Assembly: GCF_036711975.1 (NCBI RefSeq)
Contig: NC_091976.1
Location: 14,570,001 to 14,634,000, forward strand
Direction: 5' to 3'
From: Onthophagus taurus
Taxonomy: Eukaryota; Arthropoda; Insecta; Coleoptera; Scarabaeidae
DNA: 64,000 nt
Shown here: one piece after another, positions 11,601-26,600 of the stretch
Numbering within the stretch: the stretch's first letter is position 1
Layout of the letters: each line of letters starts with the position of its first letter
The notes under the pieces: model-generated
The model's database searches: none
The model's input: only the letters and a program-made list of their open reading frames with translations
Told to the model about the DNA's origin: nothing
Position numbers and translations under genes: made by a program

Positions 11601-14600
11601 GGGGTTTTGGGGAATTGTTGGCTGTTGAGTGCGTTGGCTGTTTTGGCGGAACGGGAGGAATTGGTTCAGGCTGTTTTGATAACACGCGAGGTTTGTCATC
11701 AGGGAGTTTATCAAGTGAGGTTATGTAAAGATGGCAATTGGACAACGGTGTTGGTTGATGATTTTTTTCCATGTGATAAACGAGGGCATTTATTTTATTC
11801 ACAAGTAAGTTAAATTATTTATGTTAATATTTATAAAATATTATACAAAATTAACCTTCGAGCTGACACGCATTTCTCTAGTTGAAAATGTTGACCAATA
11901 AAGAGAGCGCATTCTTGTATCTTGCAACATAATTCGGAACACTCCGAGAATTTTCCTGCGTGTTAGATAGTCAATGCGTCGATGAATTGCTGCGTGCATT
12001 GAAACTAACGGTGGACATTTCCAACATTTAATTTAACTGTGTATGATTTTGTTTATGATTTTTTTTATTATGCAATTATGAAGTTAACGTTTGCTTTTGT
12101 TACTTGTTCTAACGTTTTAGTAATATAAAATTTTTATTTCAAAAAATTCAACATAGAAGTTGATTTTTCTCGAAAACGATCAACTATTATGAGTGGAAAA
12201 GTAGGAATGCTTACAAAAGCTGTTTTCTGTACGATAAACGGTTCCGGAGATATTCGCAAAAAACGATTTTTTTAATTAAATTTCAACACCCTGTATCTCG
12301 AAAATGGCGCATTTTAGTGGGTAAGTTGATAGAAACTTTTTTTCACATTTTTGGACAAGCTATCATATCCCGTCCTACGCATATATTATGAAACACACTG
12401 TATATTAAACAATTGTTAAAAACATAAAATGAAATCAATTAATTTTTTAAATCTAACAACATTTACAAACTACGTATACAACTATTAAAAAGCAAACTTA
12501 TACCGATTGGTAACTTTAATTTTAGGGGATACACCCAACACGGACGTACGTATAAGTATACTTGTGTGTGTGCATATGCGCGCGGAGTATGTTTGTGGGA
12601 GGGGAATCGCAAGAGTAGTGGATCGGAGAGCAGTCAGTCGTTTGACATCGTTCAATGATAAGAAATATTATAAAAATAATAACTAATATAATAAATGAAA
12701 TTCAAATAAGATAAAGCAAATTCTTAATTCTAAAAATAAAAACAATTCGTAAGTAACTGAAATAAACTTTGTAAAACAACAAATAAAACAAAAAACTATA
12801 AAAATAAAATATTTTTTATATTAGGTGTTCAAATAAACCACCATTCTGTGCTAAACAATAGCCCAATCTATCGTAAAAAGTTCGCCTTACATTCGCTAGT
12901 ATATCGGGACTAATATCCTGTATACAATTGCGAATTTTTGTTTGTAAGTCATCCAGATTGGTTGTCCTTTCTTCATCAAAACCATAAATTTTCGATTTTA
13001 AATATCCCCATAGAAAAAAATCATTGGGGGCTAAATCTGGTGATCTAGGCGGCCAAGTTAACGTTCCGCAAATAGATATTACACGATTTGGAAATTGTGC
13101 GTTAAGATACTCTTTAACTTGCCGGCTGTTGTGAGCCGGGCAACCATCTTGTTGGAACCAGATACTTCCAAATTGAACATTGTCTAATTGTTGAAGCGAT
13201 GGGATTACGTCATTTTGCAAAATGTTTAAATACTTATGACCATTTAAATTTCCCTCTATGAAAAAAGGACCGATAATATGGTCATTTTTGGGGATATTGT
13301 GTACGTCTCCGCAACTTGTCTGCTTGACTGATTTTTATTGCGTTCAACATCAGCACATATCATCGTATCACGTAACTCATCTCTTTTACCCCTTCGTAAT
13401 TTGTGTTTCTGTGGAGACACACATCCATGTCGCTCAAAGTTTTTAATGATATTTGAAATTGTTCCGCGACTAGGAATTGATCTGTTTTCATAGGCCACAG
13501 GAAACAAATTAATTATTTGGGCTACAGAATTGCCACCATAAAACCATTTTATAATCTGTACCTTTTCCGCTACAGTAAACAACATCTTAGTTTTTTTTTG
13601 CTAGGGTTAACTGCAAAGCGATGCGACCAACTTCGCCTCTCAACAATCTATGAACGATTCAATTTGTGCATTACCCCTACGCTTGTTTATCCCCCACTTA
13701 ACGACACCGAATATACACACACACGTATACTTATACGTACGTCCGTGTTGGGTGTATCTCCTAAAATTAAAGTTACCAATCGGTATAATATACCATTATT
13801 ATTATTATTATTAGAATCCATATTGCGAGATTAATTAATAAAAATAAGATATAATAAAACAATAATGTGTTTTAAACTTCAGTTTCTCGCGTTTATTTTA
13901 AGTTTCCTCGGTACCGGTTTCGACACTATATTAGGTCATCATCAGCCGAATCTACAAAACAATTGAATTACAAAAAATCCTGTATGATTGAGAACAATCA
14001 AAACTATAAATAAAATAATATAAAATCTTATAAAATATAATTCTTGACCGTAAGTTTGTAAAAAAATTATATTTTATAAGATTTTATATTATTTTATTTA
14101 TAGTTTTAATTGTTCTCAATCATACAGGATCTTTTGTAATTCAATTGTTTTGTAGATTCGGATGATGATGACCTAATATAGTGTCGAAACCGGCACCGAG
14201 GAAACTTAAAATAAACGCGAGAAACTGAAGTTTAAAACACATTATTGTTTTATTATATCTTATTTTTATAATATACCAATTTGAATTACATGAGACAGGT
14301 TATATTTTTCATTTTGCAACAGTTCAAGGTTGCTGGGGTTTTCACTATGTAGGGAAATTGTAAATTATTTTAATTTGAATTGGATTCATTTTCACATTCT
14401 AAACAAATTACGTTTACTACAGAATGTTTCTTGCAAGTATATAATAAACATTTTGAACACATTAGTATCATTTTCTGTTATCGATTGAGAATAATAAGAT
14501 AAAACTATTCCAGGATAGGATCAATCGAGAAAAAAATACAATTTATGTAGTTTACCAATATTTCGCTTTATTTTAAAGCTTCTTCAGAGTAATGCTTAAA

Positions 14601-17600
14601 CTAAATACAAGGAAAATGAGCAACAAAATTGTAAAATTAACAAAAATAAATTTACAATTGCAAGGAAATTAAGCAAGAGACCAAGAAACTCAAAACACCG
14701 CAATACATCTTGAATACGTGCGATACAATTGTCAACTTTGGCAGAAAACTCCTACATAAAAGTGAACAAGTTTTTTTTCTTCCAAAAATACGAACGTCAC
14801 GTGAAGCGCGAAAAAGTCCGTGAAAAGTTCTAAATTTAAAATCAAAAATTTACGTCAAAACAATTTATATAAAAACAAATTTATTGTTCCTAAAGATGTT
14901 CAATGCCTGTTAGCTTTAGGTCCTAAATTTGTCACTACGTTTAATAGTAGAGAATTTTGCACTAAAAACGTTGTTATGGAAGTAGAAAATATTATTACCA
15001 CGATCCCTAATAATAAAAGAGATATGGTGAGAACAAAAGCAACTAACACTCTCACTAATTATTTAACATCTGATGAACCTCCATCGTGGTTGGAATCGTT
15101 TATACAGTGAACTCACAGTAGCACTTTAAAGTTTTTAAGGAACCACCCCAACTTACTAGTGACGAAGGCAGATAAGGGTGCCATTACGGTATTCATGGAT
15201 AAAGTTGTTTATTGAAAGAAATTATTTGTTGGATCCATTGTAACCAGTGACTAAATAATTTGAAAGTAATAAATTTTGTATTTTTACTGGTTAAAAACTA
15301 TTTATTCATTAGAAGCTGACATGTTTCGATCTATTCGATCATCTCTACAAGAAGCCGTACAATTTCAAATTAGTATCAAAAAATCAAAAATTTTAAAAAT
15401 AGTCATCAAAAAAATAATCATCAAAAAACATGTTGTTAAACAACAACAAAAATTAAAAAAGTTATACAAATAAGTGTTGAAAAATATAAAATTTATAATT
15501 ATTATTACTTACGCAGTCTATTTATTAACTTAAAGTTAACATTTCAAAAAATTTTCTTTTTATACTATTTGTACAGAAAACACTTTAAAACTACGACGAA
15601 TACAAGTTAAGAACTCTTGGCCAAATGGTTCAAGAAAGAAATAAAACAAGTTCTTAAAAAAGTAAAATTTTTCCACAACGGCGTATTTTTAAAATAACAT
15701 CATGGGGTGTTCCGAAAGAATGTCACACATGTCTGATCAGAAATGAAAAGCAAAAGACAACAAACGAAAAACAATTAAAAATTAAACTATTAAGGAAAAA
15801 AACTACTAAGGAAAGGATTGTCAAATGGGTAGGATTAACTAGAAAGGAGTTGGGAGTAGCCGCAAGGACCCCAAAACCTGCGGGTAGTATCTGCGGCTAA
15901 TTATACTACTCCTCGGTATTTTGGGGAAACGGACTGGATAAACAATTATAAAGTGGTATTTTTGTGTAAAAGACTTGGTCATTAAGACATTCCACACTAT
16001 TATTGCTGAACCTGAACTTGTCAATCTCGTACGATTCCAATAAATTAAGCTTAAAACCCTTATTTTGTTTATGCAACAGAGAGACATCATTGTCTATGTA
16101 AAATTCATGGTTATAAGTCATTAAATGTCTACCAAAAGTTGTTTATCTTAATAAAACTGAAAAATGTTAAATGATCACAATACATATAAAAAGTTATCTA
16201 ACAATAAAGACATGACTAACATTTTACAAACTAAAATCAACAAACTAGTTAAAGATCTGTTCAATAATGGTTTTATTGATGATTTACAGTTCAAAAAATT
16301 AACTATTTATAACTAATCTATAAAATTTATTATCCGAATTTTCTTAGTTACATTTTTGTATTAAATCCATATAACTTAATCCAATTACACCATAAGCTCA
16401 GATATTTGTGGGACAACTAAAACTAGAAGTAGAAACATTCTGGTTTAGCTGTACATCTCTTAAGACGGCTTAACCCGAATGTTTCTAGTTCCAGGTCTTA
16501 GTTCTAGAAGTAGAAAAATGTTCATCTATCTGCTTCCTTGATCTTACTATAACAAAGTGCACCTCCGAGAACAGAATCCTATTCGACATATATAGAAAAC
16601 CTACTACTACCAATACCTTAATCCCAAAAAATTCATTTACATCATTTCAACATAAATACGCATCTTTTCGTTTCTTTTTTGATAGAATTTTAAATTACCC
16701 ACTTTCACGTGCTAGTTTTAACAAGGAAATTAATACTATCATCAAGCTGGGCTTCGATAATGGTTACTCCCTTCAGGAGCTTCAAAATTTATTTTTCCGC
16801 ATTCATCAAGCTAGAATTAATAATCTCATATATCCCCACTTTTCCAACCCCGGCGTTTTTGTCTCTATACCTTTCCACCCTTTAATCCAAAAACAATTTT
16901 CCGATATTTTCAATAAGTTTAATGTCACACCGGTATACCGTGCTAATGCTAAATTGGGCCAATTATTAACTAATAATAAATACATATTCGATGATAAACT
17001 TAAAAGTGGGATTTACAAACTTAATTGTAACGATTGCGATTCCTTTTATATAGGACAAACTGGAAGGAATATCAATACTAGATTCAAGGAACACTTAAAT
17101 AAAGAAAATTCTACTTTTTGTAAACATTTAAAAGAACATAAACATAAAATTGATATATCCAAAATTAAACTTCTAAAACACCTTAATAAATCCAGAAAAA
17201 TGGACCTATTTGAGGAATACTATATAAAATCATACCACATTAAAAACCCTGAACATATTTTGAATGAAATTACTGATTTTAACAATTATAATAGATATTT
17301 TACACCTTTCATATAATTTCAAACTCACCGCTCTTGCATTTGGTTTGTCACATCCTGATACCAATTTTTCATTTTCTTAAGTTGTCATATTACTTCTCCT
17401 TTTAACTGACCTCAGTCCCCTCAGCCCCCTCAGTCCGTTGTAACCAGTCGATATGTGCACACGACTCAAGTTTTTCGGTAACACTTAACGTTATAATACG
17501 CTTTCAATAATATTAATACCCTTTTCTTTTAGATTTTTAACGATAAATTCCCTTTTTTATAACACGCCTTCAGCTTTCACAGTTTCTTTTACGCCTGCCT

Positions 17601-20600
17601 TCAGCATTTCAAAACTTTATTAACCTATCACCCGACGTTGGAGTTTTTAACCTGACATGGTAAACCCACGCCGTTTTCAAAAATTTCACTTTTTTCTTTA
17701 ATCCAAAATTATATTTTTTTTGTAAGAGAAATTTTTCCACATGATCATTTTTTCACGTGTTCATCATTCTTAGTTTTTGACGGTAAGAACTTTTTATAAT
17801 TTTAATTTTATATCACCAACAAAAAAGCCCGTCAACTAGTAATAATTATCTTCCATATTATTCTAGTCGTACCTGAAGACGCTTTAGAAAAAGCGAAACA
17901 TTGTTGTACCGAAATTAGAAAAAAATAATAAATAATCATCGTGGACTTATTCTTTTTTATCCTATTAATAGTCACCATGATGAACCTGGAGGCTACAATT
18001 GCCGAATATTTCTAGTTCTAAGTCTAGTGTTAGTTGTACTGCTAGTGTTAGCAAAAAAGGATGGTGCTAGTACGAATTTACTGATATTCTACACGTGCGC
18101 ATTAAAATGTTTATATAATTGGTTGCCTGTTTAATATTTTGTTGTTTTATTTTAATAAAATTATAAAAATAATGTACTATATATCTTAAAAATGAATTTT
18201 GGTTTAAAAAGGCTAAAAGAAGACAGTTATGGGTACCGTTGATAGAAAAAGGGGTTGCAAAAATTCATGGTTGTTATGAGGCGTTAGTTTCGGGGAGGGC
18301 AATAGAAGGACTTGCGACGCTTACAGGAGCCCCGTGTGAAAGTATTCCATTACAAGCTTCTTCGATTCCAGCTCCAGCTGAAGAAGAACTTGACGTTGAT
18401 CTCATTTGGGCGCAGTAAGTTATTTTTACATACAAAATAGAACCATAAATTTTCCTGAAGAACCTACGTTTCTTAATCCTAATAAGCTACAAATAATCAC
18501 AAATTTTAATAAATTCTTAAATCAAAATTTAAAAATCTTAAATTTCTTAATTTCTTAAAATTTACTTAAATTTTATATACAAATGATACTATAAAATCCA
18601 TATAATTGTGTTGTATTGTGTGTGAATGTAGATTGTTATCGTCTCGTCAAGCTTTTTTTCTGATGGGGGCCTCGTGCGGTGGCGGTAATATGAAGGTGGA
18701 CGAGCCCGAGTATCAGAGTAAAGGTCTTAGACCAAGGCACGCTTATTCACTACTAGACGTTCGAGACGTTGACGAACATCGTTTGTTGCAATTAAGAAAT
18801 CCTTGGGGTACGTCACAATAATTAACCATCTCCTTCTTTTCATACAAACAAATTTTAAAATAATCATTATTTTTCGATATTTTGCTTTAAATTTGAAACC
18901 TATTTAATATTTACAGGACATTATGTGTGGACCGGTGATTGGTCGGACGAATCGGAATTGTGGAACCCTGCTTTACGTCAAGAATTAATGCCCGAAGGAC
19001 CACAGAACGACGGCACGTTTTGGATTTCGTTCAACGACGTTTTGAAGTACTTCGATTGTATTGATATTTGCAAAGTGAGACACGGTTGGAATGAAATTAG
19101 GCTATCCGGAGTTTTACCACCTTTAGCATCGCAACAGCATCTTTCTTGCATTTTATTGACGATTTTAGAACCGACAGAAGTGGATTTTACATTGTTTCAG
19201 GTTATTATTCTGTTTTTATGTACTATTTTAATAGGCTATACTTTTTCGAAATCAAAACAACTGTTTGAATAGGAATATACAGGGTGTAACAAAAAAAATA
19301 CACTCTTTCAAGGTGATAAAAGAGGGTGGTATTAAGGAGTAGAAACAGTAATATTTGATATTAAAAAAAACATTTTTTTTATTTTAACCATATTGCACTT
19401 ATGTTCGACCCTGCGTATTATCAATGAAAAAAAAAATCAAAAGAAACAAGAATTAACACAACAACAATAAGCAATGTAATAATAATAGATAAAATAACTA
19501 AGCGAACCTGGTATTTTACCAATTTCCAGTCTCCACTTTCCTTTGTGTGTGCAAAGGTAGCTAAATTTTTTATCTCTTTTTCTTATTATAGGTCTTCCTG
19601 TTTATCTTCTGCTTTTGGGTGTCCATTGGTATATGTTTTGGCAGTCATCCGTTTGACTTTCTTTGTATATGTCTTGACCATCTTAGCTGATTTACTCTTT
19701 GACGTCTATTATGTTGTGATCTTATTCATTTTTGATTTTCCTGCCGCTCATCTTCAGTAATCCATTTCTGTTGTCTTCAGTATATGTTTTTCACTATTGT
19801 GTTGTAGATTGGATACTTATTCTTGTTCGATATGCTGTTATTCCACAATACGCCGTCCATCATAGCTATTGCTCTGTTACCTTATAGGTTTCTTGGTTTA
19901 TGGTACAGTTTAATGTTCCGTGGAGATTGTAGTTCCATCATAGCGAGTGTGATACCTTCGGAGGAGCCGTTAAACCGTCGGTCTTGGTTTCAGTCGGACA
20001 TTAGTAGTAGTAGTACCGTTTCCTCCTAGAAGAAAGTTGACCATGTTATTAACGAAACCTGTAGAGGTTTATAGAAGAGGCCAAGGCTCTGGATTCTGGA
20101 TTCGCGGGAAGGCAGGCTGAACCGCTCACAGCACTTTGACCTCAGCAGATCCCTTGTACTTACTTCCCTCATTTGGTCAGCATTAGGGTCCTTCCAGCCA
20201 TATTACCTTGGAGGCAAAAGCTAGAATTTGTCCTGGCTGTGGTGCCCTGATTCCACTCATGCTAATCTGGATATCTCCAAAAATGGATAACCTTAAAGTT
20301 TGGAGTCGCATAAAATGTGTTGCGCTGATTCCTCCTCCTCACCGCATCCTCTGCAGATGTCGGTGTCACTTATTCCCATGTTCAGTAAGTGCTTCTGTAG
20401 ATGCCAGTGTCCAGCGATTAGCCCTATGACCAAACGTAGGTTCTTCCTGGACTGCCTCATAAATAAATCTGTTCGTTTAGAGCTTGGCGACATCCTGGTG
20501 TCTTGTCCCAGTAGTTGAGAAACTTCTTTCGTGTTCCCTGAAGCTCTATTAAAGACCTTATTGTTGGGGCATGAAACGGCGATCCCGGAGGTTCGCCTGC

Positions 20601-23600
20601 AGCTTTCCTTTCCAGTTTGTCCGCCATGTCATGAAGCTTATTTCCCGAATGACCCTTTATCCAGCAGATCGTAATCTTATTGCTAGTGGCTGCCTCACAA
20701 AGATTGTTATAGCAGTCCTCAAACAACGAGAACATATTATACAGAATAACAGAATATATTATAATTTTTTTATTTCCTCAGCCGCTAGAGAAATGGCCAC
20801 CAGCTCCGCTTGGAGCGCGGTGGGCCAAATTCCCAGCGGTTTAAAAATTTTTATTGTTGGTTCGACGGAATAAACCGAAGCACCAGAACCAGTTTCCCTA
20901 CGAGATCCATCCACCCATACTTGGAGGACAGTTTCGTCAGGCCTGCGCGTAAAACGCGTTGGAATCGTATCTACCCTGCCATTCAGGAGCGGCTGTTTGT
21001 TACATGCCTCCTCCCATAGCTGGCTAGTCGATTTTCCACATTTATATAGCCATTTGTCATTAGCCGCTCGCAGTCGGATCATTGTTGCTATCACCATCTC
21101 TTCAACGTGATAATTGAGAGAAGGAAGGCACAGTACATTCTCCATTGTTGCTCTTGGTGTGGTTATCATCGAGCCTGTAACGTAAAGACAAGCCAGACGT
21201 TGCAATTTTTGTAGTTGCAAAACAATCGTTTTATTTCTAACTCTTGGCCAGCAGTTTACGGCGCCGTAAGTCATCATTGGACGTATCACTGCAGTGTATA
21301 TCCACAGGGATATTTTGGGCGTTAAATCCCAGGAGGTCCCAACGGCCCTTCTGCACTGAGCGAACGCAATGTGTGCCTTATTTATGTTACCTTCGATATG
21401 CGGTCTCCAAGTCAGCGTTTTATTACCCCAGATACTTCACTTCATTGGCAAAGCGCAAGGGAACTTTGCAAAGCCAGGGCGCTCTAAGGATATCCAGCCT
21501 ACTTTTCCTTGTGAAGAGGACCATCTCTGTTTTATTCGGGTTTACCGACAGAGAATTGTCTCGACACCAGCGTTCGATTATTCTTAGTCCAGCCTGTATT
21601 CGGTCGCATAGGACATTTTCGAAGGCTACTGCCGTCCATCATAGCTACTGCTCTGCTACCTTATAGGTTTCTTGGTTTATGATACAGTTTAATGTTCCGT
21701 GGAGATTGTAGTTCCATCATAGCGAGTGTGATACCTTCGGAGGAGCCGTTAAACCGTCGGTCTCGGTTTCAGTCGTACATTTCTAGTGACATTAGTAGTA
21801 GTACCGTTTCCTCCTAGAAGGAAGTTGACCATGTTATTAACGAAAGCTCTAGAGGTTTATAGAAGAGGCCAAGGCTCAATTTGGGCTGTAGCGCCATAAA
21901 AAGAAGTGTTATGTATCTGGTAATGTGTGCTCCCAAATATTTGTATTTGCGGGTGTATTTTATGCCCTTCCCATCGTTTAGGTCAAGGACCTGCTGATGT
22001 CCCCCCACACACATATACGCCGTTTTTTTGTATAGTAACTTTCAGGCCCCATTTATGATATCCCTCTATTTGCTTCCTGGTCATATATTTCATATCTTGC
22101 TGATCTTGTAAAGTTACCATTTGGTTATCGTCGAAACTTAGTATGTAAATGATGATGTGGTTTATTATTATGATATTGTTTGAGGAAGCCGAGGCCAAGG
22201 CGTTACAATATATGTTGTAGAATATGGTATCAACTAAAGTAAAATAAATATGCACCTTCATAATATGAAGCTTGTGGACTGCCCTCTCTGTCGAGCCTGC
22301 GAACAGGACGATGAGACGGTCAGACACAGTTGTGTGATTGCCCTCTCTGATCAACCTCAGAATGAGGACCTTCGCGGAGAAATAACCAACCTAGGGTTCG
22401 CAAAAAACCGGAATATTTCAAAAACCGGTTTTTCGGTTAATTAATAATGGCAAACCGGTTAATCGGTTAACCGCTTCACCAAAAAAATTGCGTAAAGTAC
22501 AAAAAAGTGTTTATAGGATGACAAAATAATTATTATATTAAAACTATACAAAGCAGATATTATGTGTATTGAAAATATAAAATATACAAAAGAAAAGGTA
22601 TAGTTTTCTACAAAAACAAAACTAAATTTAATTTATAAAATTTCATTTTTGACCTTAATTTTGTACAAAAATTACCCGCAACTCGCACTCTTTCACTTTC
22701 AGTGGATGTCGGTTGTATAGTTCCCAAAGCTTTGTATAAATTTTCAATTGTTGCTGTCTTCTGGAATTCTTTTTTAAAGTTATTTCCAAACTCGGTCTCT
22801 CTGTCCTTTTCTGTATCCTGCAACAATTCTGAGATCGTTTCTTGCATCTCCTGAAACAAAGATGTTCCTGTAGTTGCAGGTTTTATTACTTCTTCAATTA
22901 CATCAACTTCCTTCTCGATACCTTCGTTATTTGAAACTTTAAATAATCTTTCCTCCAAAGAAGATGCTAACGCATATGTCGAGCTTTTCGCGGAATATGA
23001 CATTTTCAAAGATTTGTCTCCTTGTGGGAACGATCCGCTATGTAAAAATTTATATGACGTAGTTAAATGTATGTGTCTCCTTTCTAAAATTCTTTTTTTT
23101 ATTGAGTGATACATTTTTTTCCAAATTTACTATCGTTTTGCTTTAATTTATTAAGTAAAAATATTATAACACCCTCTGCCTTTAATAAACTTGAAGATGA
23201 TTTACTTAGTTCTATAACTGCCAATTCCACAGGTTTCAATATATCAATTAAAATACATTAAAATCAATTTCAATGTATAAATCACTTCGTCCGATTTCTT
23301 CTAATGCTTTGTTTATGCAGTCTTTTATTTGAATGAATCTTTCCATCATTGGTATAAGTGAATTCCATCTAGTTTTACAATCTAGTAACAGGGATAGTGT
23401 TTTGCCTTCTTTTTCAAAAACATATCGTTGCAGTATGTCGTTCCTAACTGGCGATTTTCTGAAAAATTTTACTATCTCGCGCACATTTTGCAAAATGTTC
23501 TCCACATCTTTATCTTCCAAACTGTACTCATTACTGTTTTCATTGTTATCATCTCGAAACGCATCGAAACCTGTTTCTTCATCCTCACTTTCTTCGTCCG

Positions 23601-26600
23601 AAAATTCTTGTGCTAGGCTGGTACTATCACATTTTTTATAAAAGGTATCCATCACAGCTAAATGAATATTAGGCAAAATTGATTTTCAACGCCATTCAAC
23701 TGTGAATATTTTTTCATAACACTGGCCCCATCTCGAGTTGAAGCCAAAATATGAGTATTTAGTGTAATATCATATTCGTTTAATTTTCTTTCTACTAGTA
23801 CCTGCACTTGATGGGCATCGCAAGAACCCTTTATTGAAATAAGGCCTAACTTATAACTGTCTGCCATTGTGCACAGTGTTATATTTAAATATCTTTGTGA
23901 ATTGCAATTAGTGCTCTCATTGATTGCTATGGAAAACCGTATGCCAGATTTTGTGAGGTTTTTTAAGTAACCTTTAATAGTTTTCTTTTTTTCAATACTG
24001 AATTCACAATTAGGTTTCTTACTGTATTTTCACTTTTTGGCATTTCATAACCTCGTTTTGTTATGAATTCGCAAATTACAGCAGACCGTGTTAAAGCACT
24101 AAGTTAAAGCCATCATAAGCAGCACACTTGGCTAACAATTCTGCCATGGATTCTCTTTGAATGAATTTCACCATGCTAGAAGATTCAACAGCACTCTTAT
24201 TTCTTTTTTCAGAAGGTTCGTCATCATCAATATTTTGTTTAATATCGATTCTGTGTCTTGTCTTTAAATGACTTGCCAAAGCTGATGTGCTTCCACACGC
24301 ACATTTTAAAATTGCGTAACATTTTGCTTCATTTTCTTTTACTCTCTGAAATATTTTCCACACACCTGATTTTTTGTTGTCTATATTTCGGCTAAAATAC
24401 AAATAAATTTATATACATTTATTATTTTTTTTATTATTTATTTTTTAACTTTATTCGGAAGGTGTCTTTTTATTATATGCATAGCACAATTATACATATA
24501 ACACCTAGTAACTACTAATTAGTTCAACATTACATTAAGAAAATAAAGTTTGCTATGGCGTATTTTTGAATGTTGCACAAGCTTTCGGCAAAGTGTGGTT
24601 AGATGGTTTAAATTGCAAACTAGACCAAATACTACCATCAATGTAACCATTAAAATCATATCTTTCTGATCCAACACTACACCTTCCTCGACCTTCCTCA
24701 AATACCAGAAAGAGCTACATTCACAGATGACACAGCGATCTTGGCTATTGCAGAAAATGAAAAATTGCAGCTAATATTTTGCAATTAGCGTTAAATTCAA
24801 TCGAAAATATAAACTTTACTTATAAGAACGTATACTATGTCAGAACACATAAATGGCAATGCAGTTCCTTACGCTGACACCACAAAATATTTTGGTATAG
24901 CGCTAGATGCCAGATTCAAATGAAAAGCTCACGTCAAGAAAAAACGTGAAGAACTTGATATTAAATTTAGACAACCATATTGACTTATTGACAGAAAATT
25001 TATATAATCACTAAGAAACAAGTTGTTAACATACAAGCAAGTATTAAAATCAAAATGAATATATAGAATTTAATTGGGGTTGCTTGCGGCCTTTAATTGT
25101 TTTTTTACGTGAGGTAGGCTGCTTACGTGATCTCCCAACCTCCAACCCATTGTACGCCATGCACCAGGAGTTTACGCGACAAACGGTCCTCGAGGACGTG
25201 AGAATAGATTCGTTTGGCAGAGCTGAGCTTGATTCCTCAAACCCCTGACTTACTTATCAGGAAAAAGCAGTGGGCATATCTCAGAATTTTGAAGTATCAG
25301 CACCTTACACGGCTTACAACACCTTTTACCAATATCTGAATTCGTAGCTATTGCTTGTTGGTATAAATTTCTTCGTGCCTTTATTATGGTCCCACTGATG
25401 TTTTTATATGTTTATAAATACTAGGATTTCTTGATAATATTCTGTTTTCTTCCATTAACTGGGAATCACAAAAGAGATCTACTGTTGAGTTTCCAGCCTG
25501 GAATCTTGCCTGTTTCTCTACTTCCATATTTTTGTGTTTTAGGCCAGCATCTTACCATATACTTTATATAGCGTGCCCGTCACGTTTATGCCTCTGTAAT
25601 TGTCGCAGTTTTGTCTGTTTTTCTTCTTATGTATGGTCTATATGAAAGTTGTGTTCCATTCTTCTGGAGTCAGATTACCGTTAAGCCAATTGTGGATTAA
25701 TGTCTCAAGTTATTGATATGGTTTTGTTATTCCACATTTAATAAGCTCTGCTAGGATGTTACCAGCCGCTCGCGCTGTTGATTCTCAAGGATTTACAGAC
25801 TTTCGTTACGTTCTTAATGGTGAGTTGGATTGAGAATGCAGTTATACGTATACTTTCTTAGTTCTCTTGTTTCTTCACGAAGTTCCGCCTACCTTCTGTT
25901 ATTCTATTGTACTAGCATTATTGATACCATGTCTCTTGTCTTGCCCTATCTCAAGGATTTGTTCGCCTATATAAGTGTTTATTCTGCAAAACGCTGAAAT
26001 GGTTAATAATAATAATTTTTGCCTTCGAAAGAAATTTTTGTTTGTTAGTAAAAAATATCGTCAGCTTTTACTGTTTTCTTCACTTTATGAACATTGGTGA
26101 TGATAGAAATCGCTTGTAGAACGTAAATCATTCAAGGCCAATGAAAGCTCCATTTTCTGTACCGTATAAAAATCATTTGACTTCGTTACATGGGATCCTA
26201 TTCGTTTATATTCTAGCTAATCTAGCCATTTCAGTTCCAGATTGACCATTGGGTGAATTCCGTCTTTTTATCGTTTAATCCTAATTTTTCATTGTGACAT
26301 GTTTTCCCGCTCCAAACCACAACCTAAATTATCTCCTATTACAAATTTACTTAATTATCACCTAGAACTTGGAAAATGTTTTACTCACACAAAAATTAAT
26401 TTAAAATGAAGATATCCAATGTGAGATCATCATGATAGGGAAAGTGCAATATATATATTGTATATATTATTTATAAATAATGGTAATGCGTAGGAGCTAA
26501 CGTCAGACATGACGTCTGCCGTGGGTGTTTGGGAGAGGTTATTGACCTGCCGTCCGGAGGTTGCTGGTTTTGGGGTTTTTCCACCGGATGTCGTAGGTGG

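Larger units (their letters stand above)
13837..14267. mobile_element. Penelope-like foldback
   Basis: Arms 13837-14037 and 14065-14267 are nearly perfect inverted copies of about 200 bp with a loop under 30 bp. Each arm has the terminal motif ACCGGTTTCGACACTATATT (or its degraded complement) and CATCATCAGCCGAATC. There is no coding sequence. It lies close to the right end of the mariner at 12503-13783. Confidence 0.8.
14520..17945 (+). mobile_element. Penelope-like retroelement, reverse transcriptase deleted
   Basis: Ends with related terminal motifs in opposite orientation: 14545-14585 (minus strand CTGAAGA...AAAGCGAAA, degraded) and 17869-17909 (plus strand, intact hammerhead). It holds an N-terminal ORF piece (14820-15215), a foreign minus-strand Penelope fragment and a MITE in the middle, and the C-terminal region with GIY-YIG endonuclease (about 16580-17316). 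The reverse transcriptase core is missing. Confidence 0.72.
19520..22140 (-). mobile_element. two 5'-truncated LINEs with RNase H, sharing the same 3' tail
   Basis: Minus strand. The downstream copy covers about 21625-20100 (C-terminal reverse transcriptase, RNase H and zinc-finger tail), then a 237-bp tail at 20088-19852. The upstream copy has reverse transcriptase text with a degraded 'FDD' active site near 22130 and 'KYKYLG' near 21,920, joined directly to the same tail at 21877-21631. The tails are about 94% alike by eye. The organisation with RNase H suggests the I/R1/LOA group. Further minus-strand LINE-like text continues to 19520. Confidence 0.7.

Noticed and set aside
14545..14590. 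Intact hammerhead at the left end of the Penelope element
   Set aside because: CTGAAGA, stem II and GAAA are visible on the minus strand, but stem III and stem I do not pair; treated as degraded.
19690..19775. Two CTGAAGA/TCTTCAG strings as further ribozymes
   Set aside because: No matching stem II or GAAA box.
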